Assembly: GCF_009758175.1 (NCBI RefSeq)
Contig: NZ_WRPM01000088.1
Coordinates: 1-59,397 of the forward strand
DNA length: 59,397 nt
Reading direction: 5' to 3'
DNA from: Nesterenkonia alkaliphila
Lineage (GTDB): Bacteria; Actinomycetota; Actinomycetes; Actinomycetales; Micrococcaceae
Each line of letters opens with the position of its first letter. The stretch's first letter is position 1. The notes under the pieces were generated by a model. The model was not told where the DNA came from, did not search any database, and saw only the letters and a program-made list of their open reading frames with translations. Both the position numbers and the translations under genes were made by a program. Shown here piece after piece: positions 1 to 10,020 of this stretch.

Positions 1-57
1 GAACGAGCCATACCTCATTCTACAACCCAACCGCTTAACTATTTACGAGACACACCA
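1..57. other. AT-rich window edge, no gene seen
   Basis: These 57 bases lie downstream of the minus-strand priA stop and are more AT-rich than the neighbouring genes. No reading frame, strong hairpin or promoter is evident. The neighbouring gene lies outside the window. Confidence 0.5.
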
Positions 58-2040
58 CTAGAACTCCAATGAGGCCACATCGTCCACGGCGATGCGCAGC
101 GCGCGGCCGGTGCCTGAGTGCTGGGCCGAGCCGGTGCGGCGGGCCCTGGATACCTCTGCGATCAGCTCCGCGGCCTGGGCGTAGGTGAAGAACAGCAACC
201 AGCGCTGGGCGTTCTCACCGGCTGGCGCCGGGCCCACCCAGTCCAGGCCGGCGGGCAGGCTGATCTCGCGCAGCAGGGCGTTGGCCTCACTGGGCTGCCC
301 GGTGATGCTGAGCATCCGCACTGCCGGCGGCAGGTTCAGCTCCAGCCGCCGGTAGAGCTCCCGCCGGGCGTAGCCTGCGGGGTCCCAGCGGACCAGGGCT
401 CCGGTCAGTTCCGGGTCGGCCGCGGTGACCACCACGGCCCCCTGCTCCGCACGCGGCCGGACCAGGCTCGCCGCCCGGAACCAACGGGCCAACACCCGCC
501 GGGGCACGTCGAGGCCCTCGCGGGCCAGCTGGGCATCCCCGTCCAGCAGCAGGGCTGCGGCGTAGCCGTGCTCAGCCGCCGGTTCCACCCCGGGGGTGCT
601 GACCACCAGCGCTGGCCGGTCCCGGACCTCAGCCACCGGATGCTCACCGGTGGAGGAGATCACCGGAATGTTCGGGAAGGCCCGGCCCAGCTCCTGGGCG
701 GTGCGGTCGGCCCCCACCGCGCCGGCCCGGAAGGCGGTGCTGCCGCATTCGGCACACCGGTGCCCCCGGTGGTGCAGCCCGCACCAGCGGCAGCGCAGGG
801 TGTCCGACTGTTCGAAATGCCCGGGGAGGGCCAGGGGTCCGTGGCACTGTGGGCATTGCTGCCGGGCACGGCACTGCTGGCAGCGCACTGCGGGGATGAA
901 CCCGGACCGGCCCACCTGGATGAGCACCGGGCCGCGCTCCAGCCCGTCGCGGGCGGTCCGATAGGCCACCTGCGGCAGCCGGGCCCGGCGGGCGTCCGGA
1001 TCGCGCTCCTGCTGGTAGGAGTCGGCGGAGGCGGTGACCAGCGGAGCCGCGGCGGTGCGTGCCCTGCGCTCCGGGCTGCGCTCGGCCAGCCAGCCGCGCT
1101 CCACCAGCCGCTGAACCTCCAGGCTGCGGTGGGTGGAGATGAACTGGATGCTTGCACCGGTGGCCACGCTGCGCAGCAGAGCCACCTCCCGGCTGTGCTG
1201 ATAGGGAGCCCGGGGCTCCTGGTGGCTGGGGTCGTCGTCGTCCACCACGATAATCCGACCCAACCGGCTCACCGGGGCGAATGCGGCCGACCTGGTGCCC
1301 ACTGCCACCTGGGCCTGGCCGAATCGCAGCCGCAGATAGGAGCGGTACCGCGGGGTTGGGCCCATCCCAGCGCTCAGCGCAGCGATGGCCTCGCTGCCCA
1401 GCTGCTCCTGAAGCTGAGGCAGCAGCAGATCCACGTCACGCTGGTCCGGCAGCACCACTACGGTGCAGGCTCCGGCGCGGTGGGTCTCCCGAACCGCATC
1501 GGCCACCAGGTGCGGCCAGCCCTGGGTCCCATAGGACTTCATCGCCAGCACTGCCTCCCGGGCGCCGGGCTGCTCAGCGGCAGCCGGGTCGGCCGGGGCG
1601 CTGATCCCTGAGTACTCCTTCTCCACTGAGGCAACACGCTGCGGGATCGCGGCCCGCAGCACATCTGCTGTAACCCCGGCGTATCGCTCAGCCACCCGGC
1701 TGGAGAGGTCCAGCACCTCGGCGGAGAGCAGCGGCAGGGGGGTGACCACTTTGCGGATCAGGGCCAGCTGATGCGCTTGCGTGGCGGCACTGCGCTGAAG
1801 CACCCAGCCGCTCATCTCCCGGCCGGAGAACGGGACTTTGACCCGGGAGCCTGCCATGATCTGCTGATCCAGGTCTGCCGGGACGGCGTAGTCGAAGGGC
1901 CGGTCAAGATGCGGAACCGGGGATTCCAGCAGCACCTTGGCAATGGGGTCTCGGGGCGCGGCTGACGCCGGGAGCTTTGGCTCGGCGCGCGTCTCAGCGA
2001 TCCCGATCAGGGCAGGCTGCTCTGCGGCCCGCTCACTCAT
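58..2040 (-). CDS. priA: Primosomal protein PriA, helicase-dead actinobacterial form
   Basis: PriA recognises stalled replication forks and nucleates primosome reassembly. The 660-residue product has the N-terminal DNA-binding domain (roughly residues 30-135) and a helicase-like core. Eight cysteines between about 387 and 432 (CQQC, CPQC, CRWC, CAEC) form the zinc-binding module. No GxxGxGKT Walker A motif is visible, and the Walker B region reads VVDDDD near 265-270, as is usual for actinobacterial PriA. The protein is therefore probably a structural loader rather than an active ATPase. The ATG start shares one base with the metK TGA (TGATG), so translation is probably coupled. Start choice and family are secure; lack of helicase activity is inferred from the missing motif. 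Confidence 0.93.
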   Translation of the reverse strand: MSERAAEQPALIGIAETRAEPKLPASAAPRDPIAKVLLESPVPHLDRPFDYAVPADLDQQIMAGSRVKVPFSGREMSGWVLQRSAATQAHQLALIRKVVTPLPLLSAEVLDLSSRVAERYAGVTADVLRAAIPQRVASVEKEYSGISAPADPAAAEQPGAREAVLAMKSYGTQGWPHLVADAVRETHRAGACTVVVLPDQRDVDLLLPQLQEQLGSEAIAALSAGMGPTPRYRSYLRLRFGQAQVAVGTRSAAFAPVSRLGRIIVVDDDDPSHQEPRAPYQHSREVALLRSVATGASIQFISTHRSLEVQRLVERGWLAERSPERRARTAAAPLVTASADSYQQERDPDARRARLPQVAYRTARDGLERGPVLIQVGRSGFIPAVRCQQCRARQQCPQCHGPLALPGHFEQSDTLRCRWCGLHHRGHRCAECGSTAFRAGAVGADRTAQELGRAFPNIPVISSTGEHPVAEVRDRPALVVSTPGVEPAAEHGYAAALLLDGDAQLAREGLDVPRRVLARWFRAASLVRPRAEQGAVVVTAADPELTGALVRWDPAGYARRELYRRLELNLPPAVRMLSITGQPSEANALLREISLPAGLDWVGPAPAGENAQRWLLFFTYAQAAELIAEVSRARRTGSAQHSGTGRALRIAVDDVASLEF

Positions 2041-3224
2041 CAGGCGCCGAAGTAGGATTTCAGGGCGTCCACCCGGTTCAGCTGCTCCCAGGGGAACTGT
2101 TCACCGCCGAAGTGCCCGTTCTTTGCGGTCTCGGCGTAGATGGGCCGCTTGAGGTCCAGATCTTCGATGATGCCCAGCGGGCGCAGGTCGAAGACCTCAC
2201 GGATCGCCGCCGGGATGGCGGCGGGGTCCACCTGTTCGGTGCCGAAGGTCTCCACGTAGACGCCCACCGGCTGGGCCCGGCCGATCGCGTAGGCGATCTG
2301 GATCTCGGCGCGCTCAGCGAGTCCGGCTGCCACGACGTTCTTGGCCACCCAGCGCATCGCGTAGGCCGCGGAGCGGTCCACTTTGGAGGGGTCCTTACCG
2401 GAGAAGGCGCCCCCGCCGTGCCGGGCGAAGCCGCCGTAGGTGTCCACAATGATCTTCCGCCCGGTCAGGCCGGCATCTCCCACCGGTCCGCCGATCACAA
2501 AGGGCCCCGAGGGGTTGATGATCTCCTTGACCCCGGCCAGCTCCAGCCCCGCGGTCTCCACCACCGGCTTGATCACCTCCGCGGAGATATCAGCACGCAG
2601 CTGGGGCTGGCTGATATCCGCGGTGTGCTGCCCGGATACCACCACCGTGTCCAGGCTGACCGGGCGGGCCCCTTCATAGCCGATGGTGACCTGGGTCTTG
2701 CCGTCCGGGCGCAGGTACTCCAGAAGGCCCTCCTGGCGCACCTCGGTCAGCCGGGCAGCCAAACGGTGGGCCAGGGCGATCGGGGTGGGCATGTAGCTTG
2801 GGGTCTCATTGGTGGCATAGCCGAACATAATGCCTTGATCGCCGGCGCCCTGGGCGTCTCGCGGGTCCTCAGTCTCCGCACCCGGCTTGAACACGCCCTT
2901 GAAGATCTCTGGGGACTGCTGCCCGATGCTGATGTTGACCCCGACCCGTTCGCCGTCGAACCCGTTGGCCGAGGAGTCGTAGCCGATGCCCACCAGGGTC
3001 TGGCGCACGATCCGGGGGATCTCCACATAGCCGCTGGTGGTGACCTCTCCGGCCACCTGGACCAGACCGGTGGTGGTCAGCGCCTCCACGGCCACCCGGG
3101 AGTCTGGGTCCACGGCCAGTAGGGCGTCCAGGATGGAGTCGGAGACCTGATCGCAGATTTTGTCCGGGTGCCCGATGGTCACCGATTCGGAGGAGAAAAG
3201 CCGCAGCGAGTCAGAATTCGTCAC
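2040..3224 (-). CDS. metK: S-adenosylmethionine synthase
   Basis: MetK makes S-adenosylmethionine from methionine and ATP, a cytosolic reaction releasing phosphate and diphosphate. The 394-residue length is normal. The signature motifs are intact: GHPDKICDQ near residue 19, [16 protein letters not shown] near 120-135, and [16 protein letters not shown] in the second half. The start is a GTG. Upstream lies TAGGAT followed by six bases and then the GTG, which can be read as a weak Shine-Dalgarno (AGGA) or as a -10 element of a leaderless transcript. priA follows in a one-base overlap. The order coaBC-metK-priA is conserved in actinobacteria such as Mycobacterium. Confidence 0.97.
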   Translation of the reverse strand: MTNSDSLRLFSSESVTIGHPDKICDQVSDSILDALLAVDPDSRVAVEALTTTGLVQVAGEVTTSGYVEIPRIVRQTLVGIGYDSSANGFDGERVGVNISIGQQSPEIFKGVFKPGAETEDPRDAQGAGDQGIMFGYATNETPSYMPTPIALAHRLAARLTEVRQEGLLEYLRPDGKTQVTIGYEGARPVSLDTVVVSGQHTADISQPQLRADISAEVIKPVVETAGLELAGVKEIINPSGPFVIGGPVGDAGLTGRKIIVDTYGGFARHGGGAFSGKDPSKVDRSAAYAMRWVAKNVVAAGLAERAEIQIAYAIGRAQPVGVYVETFGTEQVDPAAIPAAIREVFDLRPLGIIEDLDLKRPIYAETAKNGHFGGEQFPWEQLNRVDALKSYFGA

Positions 3225-3230
3225 CGACTC

Positions 3231-3236
3231 ATCCTA
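3231..3236 (-). promoter_or_regulatory. Candidate -10 element for leaderless metK mRNA
   Basis: Minus-strand TAGGAT lies six bases before the metK GTG. A TANNNT hexamer at this distance would place the transcription start at or next to the start codon. The same bases could serve as a Shine-Dalgarno, so this is a suggestion only. Confidence 0.4.
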
Positions 3237-3278
3237 ACCCCGGGTGCCGAACTCTCAGTCTGCGGCGGTCATATGTGT

Positions 3279-4532
3279 TCACGAACCGGCAGCGGCACTG
3301 CTGAGCAGAGTGGCCGCGCAGTCTACGACGACGCCGGCGGCCTGGAGTTTGCCCCCGGCGAAGTGCACTGGCACGTCCTGGCCCAGGACTGCTTGGGCGG
3401 ACTCGGAGGCAAGGATGTGGATCTCGGTATCTTCCCGGCCGAAGACCAGGTTCTCCCCCACCCGGTTGAGCACCAGCAGGTCGCAGCCCTTGCGGGCCAG
3501 CTTCTGCTGGGCCAGCGCCAGGGGCTCGGCGCGGTCGTCTCCGGTCTCAGCGGCGAAGCCGATGATCACTGCTGGGCCGGTGCCGGTCTCGGTTCGCCGC
3601 TGGACTGTTTCGGCGAGGATATCCGGGTTGCGGCTCAGAGTGATGGTGGGGGCGGCGTCGTCGTTGTTGTTCTTGATCTTGGCCGCGGCGTATTCGGCGG
3701 GCCGGAAGTCAGCCACTGCCGCAGCCATGATGAGCACATCGGCGTCCGCGGCCCGCCGGTGGACAGCCTGCTGCAGCTCGGCGGCGGTCTCAATGCGCTC
3801 CACGGTGATATTGGGATGCCCTGCGGGCGGCTGACTCTCGGTGATCCCGGCGATGAGGTGGACTGCGGCACCTGCGGTGGCCGCCTGTTCGGCCAGGGCG
3901 AATCCCTGTTTGCCGGAGGATCGGTTGCCTAGGTAGCGCACCGGGTCCAGGGGTTCACGGGTGCCGCCGGCGGTGACCACCACGCGGCGCCCGGTCAACG
4001 GACCGCTGGGTGCCAGCAGCTGGTCGATCCGGGCTTTGATCTGCTCGGGTTCGGGCAGCCGGCCGGGGCCGGAGTCGGTGCCGGTGAGCCGCCCGGAGGC
4101 AGGCTCCATCACCTCTATGCCGCGGCCGCGCAGCACCTCGACGTTCTCGACGGTGGCCGGGTTGCGCCACATCTCGGTGTGCATGGCGGGCACCAGCAGC
4201 TTGGGCGCCTCGGAGGCCAGCAGCGTGGAGCTCAGCAGGTCACCGGCCGTCCCGGCCCGGGTCCGTGCCAGAAGGTCGGCAGTGGCCGGAGCTACCACGA
4301 TCAGATCGGCCTGCTGCCCCAGCCGGACGTGCCGGACCTCGTCAACACCCTCGAACACGCTGGTGGTGACCGGACGGCCGGTAATCGCCTCCCAGGTGGC
4401 CCGGCCCACGAACTCCAGTGCGGCCGGAGTGGGGATGACCTCCAGCTGGCGGCCGTCCTCTGTGAGGAGCCGGGCCAGGATCACCGCCTTATAGGCGGCG
4501 ATGCCGGCCGAGACTCCTAGGACGATGCGCAC
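3279..4532 (-). CDS. coaBC: Bifunctional phosphopantothenoylcysteine decarboxylase/synthetase
   Basis: CoaBC carries out two consecutive steps of coenzyme A synthesis: ligation of cysteine to 4'-phosphopantothenate (CoaB) and decarboxylation to 4'-phosphopantetheine (CoaC). The N-terminal flavoprotein CoaC half shows VSAGIAAYK near residue 8 and the actinobacterial substrate motif PAMHTEMW near 115. The C-terminal CoaB half has DPVRYLGNRSSGKQG near 205-220. The length of 417 residues is typical. The start is a GTG, 13 bases after the rpoZ stop. Unusually, the gene holds two copies of the dispersed 11-mer GGCGTCGTCGT, encoding GVVV near the C-terminus and DDA further upstream. Confidence 0.96.
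   Translation of the reverse strand: MRIVLGVSAGIAAYKAVILARLLTEDGRQLEVIPTPAALEFVGRATWEAITGRPVTTSVFEGVDEVRHVRLGQQADLIVVAPATADLLARTRAGTAGDLLSSTLLASEAPKLLVPAMHTEMWRNPATVENVEVLRGRGIEVMEPASGRLTGTDSGPGRLPEPEQIKARIDQLLAPSGPLTGRRVVVTAGGTREPLDPVRYLGNRSSGKQGFALAEQAATAGAAVHLIAGITESQPPAGHPNITVERIETAAELQQAVHRRAADADVLIMAAAVADFRPAEYAAAKIKNNNDDAAPTITLSRNPDILAETVQRRTETGTGPAVIIGFAAETGDDRAEPLALAQQKLARKGCDLLVLNRVGENLVFGREDTEIHILASESAQAVLGQDVPVHFAGGKLQAAGVVVDCAATLLSSAAAGS
3325..3335 (-). repeat. Dispersed 11-mer, site 1
   Basis: GGCGTCGTCGT on the minus strand, in coaBC coding for G-V-V-V (GGC GTC GTC GTA). Confidence 0.8.
3654..3664 (+). repeat. Dispersed 11-mer, site 2
   Basis: GGCGTCGTCGT on the plus strand, antisense in coaBC, where it codes N-D-D-A. 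Confidence 0.8.
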
Positions 4533-4545
4533 GTTCTGCGCCTGG

Positions 4546-4809
4546 TTACGCTGCTGCCTCGGCGGCGGGCTTCTTGACCAGCAGGTCCTGGTTGATCTCG
4601 CGCAGGGCGATGGAGAGTGGCTTCTCGTTGAGCTTGGTATCCACCAGGGGGCCGATGTGCTCGAAGAGGCCCTCGTGGAGCTGGGCGTAGTAGTTGTTGA
4701 TCTGGCGGGCCCGCTTGGCGGCGAAGAGGACCAGGGCGTACTTGGACTCCGCCTTGCTCACCAGTTGGTCGATGGGCGGGTCAATGATGCCTTCAAGCTG
4801 CTCAGTCAC
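4546..4809 (-). CDS. rpoZ: DNA-directed RNA polymerase omega subunit
   Basis: Omega is the small RNA polymerase subunit that helps fold and hold beta-prime. The 87-residue protein has the characteristic core [24 protein letters not shown] with the conserved YALV and AKRAR segments near residues 24-35. An alanine-rich tail ends the protein. The start is GTG with GGAA just upstream, eight bases after the gmk stop, so gmk-rpoZ-coaBC are surely co-transcribed. The position between gmk and coaBC is the standard actinobacterial arrangement. Confidence 0.95.
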   Translation of the reverse strand: MTEQLEGIIDPPIDQLVSKAESKYALVLFAAKRARQINNYYAQLHEGLFEHIGPLVDTKLNEKPLSIALREINQDLLVKKPAAEAAA

Positions 4810-4817
4810 AAAGTTCC

Positions 4818-5402
4818 TTATGCGTTGGTGGTCAGTTCTATGCCCATGCGGGCGATAAGCTCTCTGGCGGCCCGGTCGACATCGTCATTGATGATGGTGA
4901 CGTCGAACTCCGGTTCTGCCGCAAGCTCTATTCTAGCGGTTTCCAGCCGGCGCTGCTGCTCCTCCTCAGATTCGGTGCCGCGGCCGATCAGCCGGTGCAC
5001 CAGATCCTCGAAGGTGGGCGGGGCCAGAAACACGAACTGGGCCTCGGGCAGCTTCGCCCGGACCTGGCGTGCGCCCTGGAGGTCAATTTCCAGCAGCACG
5101 TTCTTGCCCTCGGCCAGGGCGTCCTCGACTGTGCTGCGCAGGGTGCCGTAGCGGTGCTTCTTATGCACCACCGCCCACTCCAGGAAAGCGTCGCGCTCCA
5201 GCAGCTGGTCGAACTGCTCCTCACCCAGAAAGAGGTAGTCCTCGCCGTGGACCTCGCCGGGGCGCGCCGGGCGGGTGGTGGCGGAGACGGAGAAGTGCAC
5301 CTGGGGGAAGGTGCTGCGGATGTATCTGCTCAGTGTGGATTTGCCCACCGAGGTGGGGCCGGCGAGCACGGTCACCCGCGGCGTGGAATCAGTGTTCGGC
5401 AT
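4818..5402 (-). CDS. gmk: Guanylate kinase
   Basis: Gmk phosphorylates GMP or dGMP to the diphosphate with ATP. The 194-residue product has the P-loop GPTSVGKST at residues 15-23, the GMP-binding [17 protein letters not shown] region, and the lid arginines around [17 protein letters not shown]. The ATG chosen shares its A with the mihF TGA (TGATG); a TTG directly in front would add one residue. Overlap with mihF implies translational coupling in the mihF-gmk-rpoZ-coaBC cluster. Confidence 0.96.
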   Translation of the reverse strand: MPNTDSTPRVTVLAGPTSVGKSTLSRYIRSTFPQVHFSVSATTRPARPGEVHGEDYLFLGEEQFDQLLERDAFLEWAVVHKKHRYGTLRSTVEDALAEGKNVLLEIDLQGARQVRAKLPEAQFVFLAPPTFEDLVHRLIGRGTESEEEQQRRLETARIELAAEPEFDVTIINDDVDRAARELIARMGIELTTNA

Positions 5403-5722
5403 CAAGCCAATTCTGCCAGATACTCGGTCAGTGCCCGGCGCTGCTTGACGCCGAGTCCGCCGAGCCGGCGGTTGACCGAGACGCCCAGATCCTCCAGAAT
5501 CCGGGTGGCGGTGACCTTGCCCACTCCGGGCAGCGCCTCAAGCAGCTCGATGGTCTTGAGTCTGGCCACTGCCTCGGAGGAGTCTGCGCGCTGGAGCACC
5601 GATTCGAAGCTGAGGGTTCCGGCACCGAATCCTCGTTTGACCTCGGCGCGCTCGGAGCGTGCCGCCAGCGCCTTCTTCCGTGCGGTGTCCCGCTCTTCCT
5701 GGGTCAGATCTCGCAGTGCCAC
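5402..5722 (-). CDS. mihF: Integration host factor, mycobacterial type (mIHF)
   Basis: mIHF is an essential nucleoid-associated protein of actinobacteria, unrelated in fold to E. coli IHF, that bends DNA and helps phage integration. The reading frame is open further upstream, but the GTG at 5722, preceded by GGAGATAGCT, gives 106 residues, close to the family's roughly 105. The conserved centre LLEALPGVGKVTATRILEDL near residues 62-80 contains the helix-hairpin-helix-like DNA-contacting segment, followed by RRLGGLGVKQRRALTEYL. Its place before gmk and after pyrF matches Mycobacterium. A sigma-70-type promoter about 50 bases upstream of the start probably drives this cluster. Confidence 0.93.
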   Translation of the reverse strand: MALRDLTQEERDTARKKALAARSERAEVKRGFGAGTLSFESVLQRADSSEAVARLKTIELLEALPGVGKVTATRILEDLGVSVNRRLGGLGVKQRRALTEYLAELA

Positions 5723-5774
5723 AGCTATCTCCTTCACTTGCGTTGCGCCCAGCCGGACTTTTCCTATGTGCCAG

Positions 5775-5803
5775 AATGTAGCGGCAATTCCTGAATGGGA
5801 CAA
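5775..5803 (-). promoter_or_regulatory. Candidate sigma-A promoter for mihF-gmk-rpoZ-coaBC
   Basis: On the minus strand TTGTCC (-35) is followed after 17 bases by TACATT (-10), each matching the consensus at four of six positions with ideal spacing. It sits in the only gap between pyrF and mihF. Just beyond, at 5811-5842, TGACAC and GTGTCA arms form a weak inverted repeat over the pyrF stop. Confidence 0.5.
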
Positions 5804-5839
5804 TAGGACGTGACACTCATGCAGGGTGAGTAGACGGTG

Positions 5840-6703
5840 TCATTGCAGGTCAGAGCGGGATGACTCGATTGCAGAGATTAGATCTGCCTGGCGGGGGCCG
5901 GCGCGGAGAATACCTCGGGAAGAGCTGACCAGCACCTGGGGCCAGGCCGGACCAAAGCCGCTTCGCAGCTGCTGTGCGGTGGCACCCTGAGCGCCGTATC
6001 CCGGAGCCAGCAGGGGTGGGGAACCGGTAGTGAGGTCGATGCCGTGCTCACCGGCCAGATGCGCGGTGGTGGCCCCCACCACCAGTCCGATGCTGCCCAG
6101 CGGCTGGTCCTGGTACACAGCGTTCGACGACGCCGCCTGGGTGACAATGCTGCCGGCCACAGTGCTCTGCTCCCCATCGGAGTGTCCCTGGGCCAGCTGC
6201 AGCTGCTGTCCCTCGGGGTTGGAGGTCAGGGCCAGCACGAACAGTCCGGCCCCGTACTGCTGGGCGGCTGCCGCTGCGGGGTCCAGCGAGCCGTAGCCGA
6301 GATAGGGGCTCACTGTCAGCGCATCGGCTCCGAAGTCACGCTCCGGGTTCAGCCAGGCCTCGGCATAGGCGGCCATCGTGGAGCCGATGTCCCCACGTTT
6401 TGCGTCGGCCAGGACCAGCAGCCCGGCCTGCTGGGCGGTGCGGATGATCTGGGCCAGTGCTTCCATTCCGGCGATCCCGTAGCGCTCGAAGAACGCCACC
6501 TGGGGTTTGACCACACCGACCCGGTCTGCCGAGGCCTCGATGATCCGGGCACCGAACTCCTGGAGTCCGGCCCCGTCATCGCTCAGACCCCAGTCCTTGA
6601 GCATCCCCGGGTGGGGGTCGATGCCCACACAGAGCTGGCCATAGCGGTCCATGGCCCGGGCCAGCCGTGCGCCGAACGGCGGGCGGGGCCCGGCGCTGCT
6701 CAT
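5840..6703 (-). CDS. pyrF: Orotidine 5'-phosphate decarboxylase, type 2
   Basis: PyrF converts OMP to UMP, the last step of UMP synthesis. The 287-residue protein belongs to the longer type 2 family found in actinobacteria. The catalytic motif reads [13 protein letters not shown] near residues 96-108, with the Lys/Asp/Lys/Asp catalytic array represented by DAKRGD. The ATG overlaps the carB TGA by four bases (ATGA). It is the last gene of the pyrR-to-pyrF operon, so it should respond to PyrR and uridine nucleotides. Confidence 0.95.
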   Translation of the reverse strand: MSSAGPRPPFGARLARAMDRYGQLCVGIDPHPGMLKDWGLSDDGAGLQEFGARIIEASADRVGVVKPQVAFFERYGIAGMEALAQIIRTAQQAGLLVLADAKRGDIGSTMAAYAEAWLNPERDFGADALTVSPYLGYGSLDPAAAAAQQYGAGLFVLALTSNPEGQQLQLAQGHSDGEQSTVAGSIVTQAASSNAVYQDQPLGSIGLVVGATTAHLAGEHGIDLTTGSPPLLAPGYGAQGATAQQLRSGFGPAWPQVLVSSSRGILRAGPRQADLISAIESSRSDLQ

Positions 6704-9700
6704 ACGGCTGCCGCCACGGCCAGGCCTGCGGCGTGAAGAGCAGCGGCATGTTCCTGCAGGGAGGCCACTGACCAGCTGTGGGTACGCTGGGCCTCGATGG
6801 CCTGGATCGCGGCTCCGAACTCAGCGATGGTGGTGATCACCGGAACCCCGAGGCTGGTTGCTGCGGCACGGATCTCGTAGCCGTCGCTGCGGGCATCGCC
6901 TCCGCTGGGAGTGTTGATGATCAGGGCAATCTCCCCGGCCTCCACCAGGGGCAGCACGGTGCCCTGGGCCTCGGGGGTATCGGCAATCTTGTCCACCACC
7001 TCGCAGCTGATCCCGTTGCGGCGCAGCACATCGGCGGTGCCGCCGGTGGAGATGATGCTGAAGCCCAGATCGGCGAGCCGCTTCACCGGCATGATGACTC
7101 CGCGCTTATCTCGGTTGGCCACTGAGACGAACGCCTTGCCCGAGGTGGGAAGCGGGTTGTTGGCGGCCAGCTGGGATTTGGCGAAAGCGGTGTCGAAGTG
7201 GGTGTCGATGCCCATCACCTCGCCGGTGGAGCGCATCTCAGGGCCCAGCAGGGAGTCCACCACCCGGCCCTCGGGGGTGCGGAACCGGGCGAAGGGCAGT
7301 ACGGCTTCTTTCACCGCCACGGGTGCTGCGGGGGGCAGCAGGGAGCCGTCGCCGGTGCCCGGCAGCAGCCCTGCGGCGCTGTGCCCGGAGCCGGCGCGCA
7401 ACTGCGCGATGCTGATCCCGGTACCGATCAGTGCCGCAGCCTTGGCCAGCTGTACTCCGGTGGCCTTGGAGACGAACGGCACGGTGCGTGAGGCCCGGGG
7501 ATTGGCCTCGATCACGTAGAGCACATCCGAGGCTACGGCGAACTGGATGTTGATCAGCCCGCGCACACCGACTCCTGCGGCGATGACAGCCGTAGCCTCC
7601 CGGACCCGCTGCAGCACATCGGGGCCCAGGGTGATCGGCGGCAGCACACAGGCGGAGTCGCCGGAGTGGATCCCGGCCTCCTCGATATGTTCCATGATCC
7701 CACCGAGGTAGAGGTCGGTGCCGTCGTAGAGGGCGTCGACGTCCACTTCGATCGCGTCCTCCAGGAACCGGTCCACCAGCACCGGATGCTCCGGGGTGAC
7801 CTCGGTGGCATTGGCGATATAGCGCTCCAGCCCCGGTTCGTCATAGACGATCTCCATACCGCGCCCGCCCAGCACGTAGCTGGGGCGGACCAGCACCGGA
7901 TAGCCGATGGCGTCTGCCACTGCCTTGGCGTCGTCGAAGCTGACTGCGGTGCCGTTCTTGGGTGCGATCAGCCCGCCGGCCTGCAGCACCTGGTCAAAGG
8001 CACCCCGGTGCTCGGCCAGGTCGATGGCCTCGGGGGAGGTGCCCATGATCGGCACCCCGGCATCGGCCAGCTGTTGGGCCAGCTTGAGCGGGGTCTGCCC
8101 GCCCAACTGCACGAACACTCCGGCCACTCCCCCGGTGCGCTGTTCGGCGGCGATGACCTCCAGGACGTCCTCAAGGGTCAGCGGCTCGAAGTAGAGCCGG
8201 GTGGAGACGTCATAGTCGGTGGAGACCGTCTCCGGATTGCAGTTGACCATCACTGTCTCATAGCCGGCTTCGCGAAGCGCCATGGTGGCGTGCACGCAGG
8301 AGTAGTCGAACTCAATGCCCTGTCCGATCCGGTTGGGCCCGGAGCCCAGGATGATCACCGAGGGCTTCTCATGCTGCTCGATCTCATCCTCCAGGTCGTA
8401 GCTGGAATAGTGGTAGGGAGTGAAGGCGGGGAACTCGGCAGCGCAGGTGTCCACTGTCTTGAACACCGGGCGGACTCCCAGGGCATGCCGCACCCCGCGC
8501 ACCACAGCCGGGTCCATATTGCGCAGCTGGCCGATCTGGACATCGGAGAAACCGTGCCGCTTGGCGGTGCGCAGGGTCGCCTCATCCAGGGACTCTGCCG
8601 AGCCGATGGCCCCAGCCGTCTCGTTGATCAGCTGGATCTGGTCCAGAAACCAGGGGTCGATAGCGGTGATCCGGTGCACCTCTTCCAGATCGGCCCCGGC
8701 CAGCAGGGCCTGCTGCACCTGGTAGAGCCGCTCCGTGGTGGCGGTGGCCATGCCCTGAAGCAGCTCCTCCACCGGAGCGGTCTGCGGCGCGAAGGAGAAC
8801 TCACTGCCGCGCTGCTCCAGGGAGCGCAGCGCCTTCTGCAGGGCCTCGGTGAAGCTGCGTCCGATCGCCATCGCCTCGCCCACCGACTTCATGGTGGTGG
8901 TCAGTGTGGGATCAGCCGCCGGGAACTTCTCGAAGGCGAAGCGCGGGACCTTCACCACCACGTAGTCCAGGGTGGGCTCAAAGCTCGCCGGGGTCTTCTG
9001 GGTGATGTCGTTGGGGATCTCATCCAGGGTGTAGCCCACCGCCAGCTTGGTGGCGATCTTGGCGATCGCAAAACCAGTGGCCTTCGAGGCCAGGGCGGAG
9101 GAACGGGAGACCCGGGGGTTCATCTCGATGACCACCACCCGCCCGGTACCCGGCTCCACAGCGAACTGGATATTGCAGCCGCCGGTGTCCACACCCACCT
9201 CGCGGATCACGTTGATCGAGATATCACGCAGCCGCTGATACTCCCGATCGGTGAGCGTCATCGCCGGGGCCACGGTGATCGAATCCCCGGTGTGCACACC
9301 GACTGGGTCCAGGTTCTCGATGGAGCAGACGACGACGACGTTGTCATTGGCATCGCGCATCATCTCCAGCTCGTACTCCTTCCAGCCGAGGATGGACTCC
9401 TCCAGGAGCACCTCGGTGGTGGGCGAGTACTGCAGGCCGGCCCCGGCGATGCGGTGCAGGTCAGCCTCGTTGTAGGCCATCCCGGAGCCGAGCCCACCCA
9501 TAGTGAAGCTGGGCCGGACCACCACCGGGTAGCCGAGCTCCTTGACGGCCTCCAGGGCCTCTGCCATGGAGTGCACGATCGCAGACTTGGCGGACTCAGC
9601 GCCTGAGCGCTCCACCACGCCCTTGAACTTCTCTCGGTCCTCGCCCAGCTCGATCGCAGCGATATTTGCCCCGATCAGCTCCACACCGTACTTCTCGAGG

Positions 9701-10020
9701 GTGCCGTCCTTGTCCAGGGCGATGGCGGTGTTCAGCGCGGTCTGTCCACCCAGGGTGGGCAGCAGGGCGTCCGGGCGCTCCTTGGCGATGATCTTGGCCA
9801 CCACCTCGGGGCTGATCGGCTCCACATAGGTGGCGTCGGCGAACTCCGGGTCGGTCATGATGGTGGCCGGGTTGGAGTTGACCAGAATCACCCGGATGCC
9901 CTCCTCCTTAAGCACGCGCAGGGCCTGGGTGCCGGAGTAGTCGAACTCGGCGGCCTGGCCGATCACGATCGGCCCTGAGCCGATGACCAGTACGGAGTTG
10001 AGGTCGGCGCGCTTAGGCAT
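6700..10020 (-). CDS. carB: Carbamoyl-phosphate synthase large subunit
   Basis: CarB makes carbamoyl phosphate from bicarbonate, ammonia supplied by CarA, and two ATP, for pyrimidines and arginine. At 1106 residues it has the full duplicated architecture: an N-terminal synthetase half beginning [21 protein letters not shown], a second half with [19 protein letters not shown] near 560, and a C-terminal MGS-like allosteric domain from about residue 965 ([20 protein letters not shown]). ATP-grasp segments such as [14 protein letters not shown] are intact. The ATG start lies inside the annotated 3' end of carA, a 58-base overlap. Confidence 0.97.
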   Translation of the reverse strand: MPKRADLNSVLVIGSGPIVIGQAAEFDYSGTQALRVLKEEGIRVILVNSNPATIMTDPEFADATYVEPISPEVVAKIIAKERPDALLPTLGGQTALNTAIALDKDGTLEKYGVELIGANIAAIELGEDREKFKGVVERSGAESAKSAIVHSMAEALEAVKELGYPVVVRPSFTMGGLGSGMAYNEADLHRIAGAGLQYSPTTEVLLEESILGWKEYELEMMRDANDNVVVVCSIENLDPVGVHTGDSITVAPAMTLTDREYQRLRDISINVIREVGVDTGGCNIQFAVEPGTGRVVVIEMNPRVSRSSALASKATGFAIAKIATKLAVGYTLDEIPNDITQKTPASFEPTLDYVVVKVPRFAFEKFPAADPTLTTTMKSVGEAMAIGRSFTEALQKALRSLEQRGSEFSFAPQTAPVEELLQGMATATTERLYQVQQALLAGADLEEVHRITAIDPWFLDQIQLINETAGAIGSAESLDEATLRTAKRHGFSDVQIGQLRNMDPAVVRGVRHALGVRPVFKTVDTCAAEFPAFTPYHYSSYDLEDEIEQHEKPSVIILGSGPNRIGQGIEFDYSCVHATMALREAGYETVMVNCNPETVSTDYDVSTRLYFEPLTLEDVLEVIAAEQRTGGVAGVFVQLGGQTPLKLAQQLADAGVPIMGTSPEAIDLAEHRGAFDQVLQAGGLIAPKNGTAVSFDDAKAVADAIGYPVLVRPSYVLGGRGMEIVYDEPGLERYIANATEVTPEHPVLVDRFLEDAIEVDVDALYDGTDLYLGGIMEHIEEAGIHSGDSACVLPPITLGPDVLQRVREATAVIAAGVGVRGLINIQFAVASDVLYVIEANPRASRTVPFVSKATGVQLAKAAALIGTGISIAQLRAGSGHSAAGLLPGTGDGSLLPPAAPVAVKEAVLPFARFRTPEGRVVDSLLGPEMRSTGEVMGIDTHFDTAFAKSQLAANNPLPTSGKAFVSVANRDKRGVIMPVKRLADLGFSIISTGGTADVLRRNGISCEVVDKIADTPEAQGTVLPLVEAGEIALIINTPSGGDARSDGYEIRAAATSLGVPVITTIAEFGAAIQAIEAQRTHSWSVASLQEHAAALHAAGLAVAAAV

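Noticed and set aside
1229-1242. GTCGTCGTCGT run in priA as a further copy of the 11-mer
   Set aside because: It reads GGGTCGTCGTCG, lacking the GGC start, and is explained by the conserved DDDD of the protein.
118-1611. Long plus-strand frame opposite priA (497 residues), and similar long frames opposite metK, carB and ctaD
   Set aside because: These are antisense shadows caused by high GC: the opposite strand encodes complete, motif-bearing proteins, and the shadow products have Gly/Pro/Arg-rich composition with no recognisable domain.
5402-5803. mIHF as a 133-residue protein from the upstream-most start
   Set aside because: The extra 27 residues match nothing in the family, overlap the promoter, and a GTG with GGAGATAGCT gives the normal length.
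9327-9341. ACGACGACGACG run in carB as a further copy of the 11-mer
   Set aside because: It continues with TTG instead of CC and encodes the V-V-V-V of carB; it is a plain triplet run.
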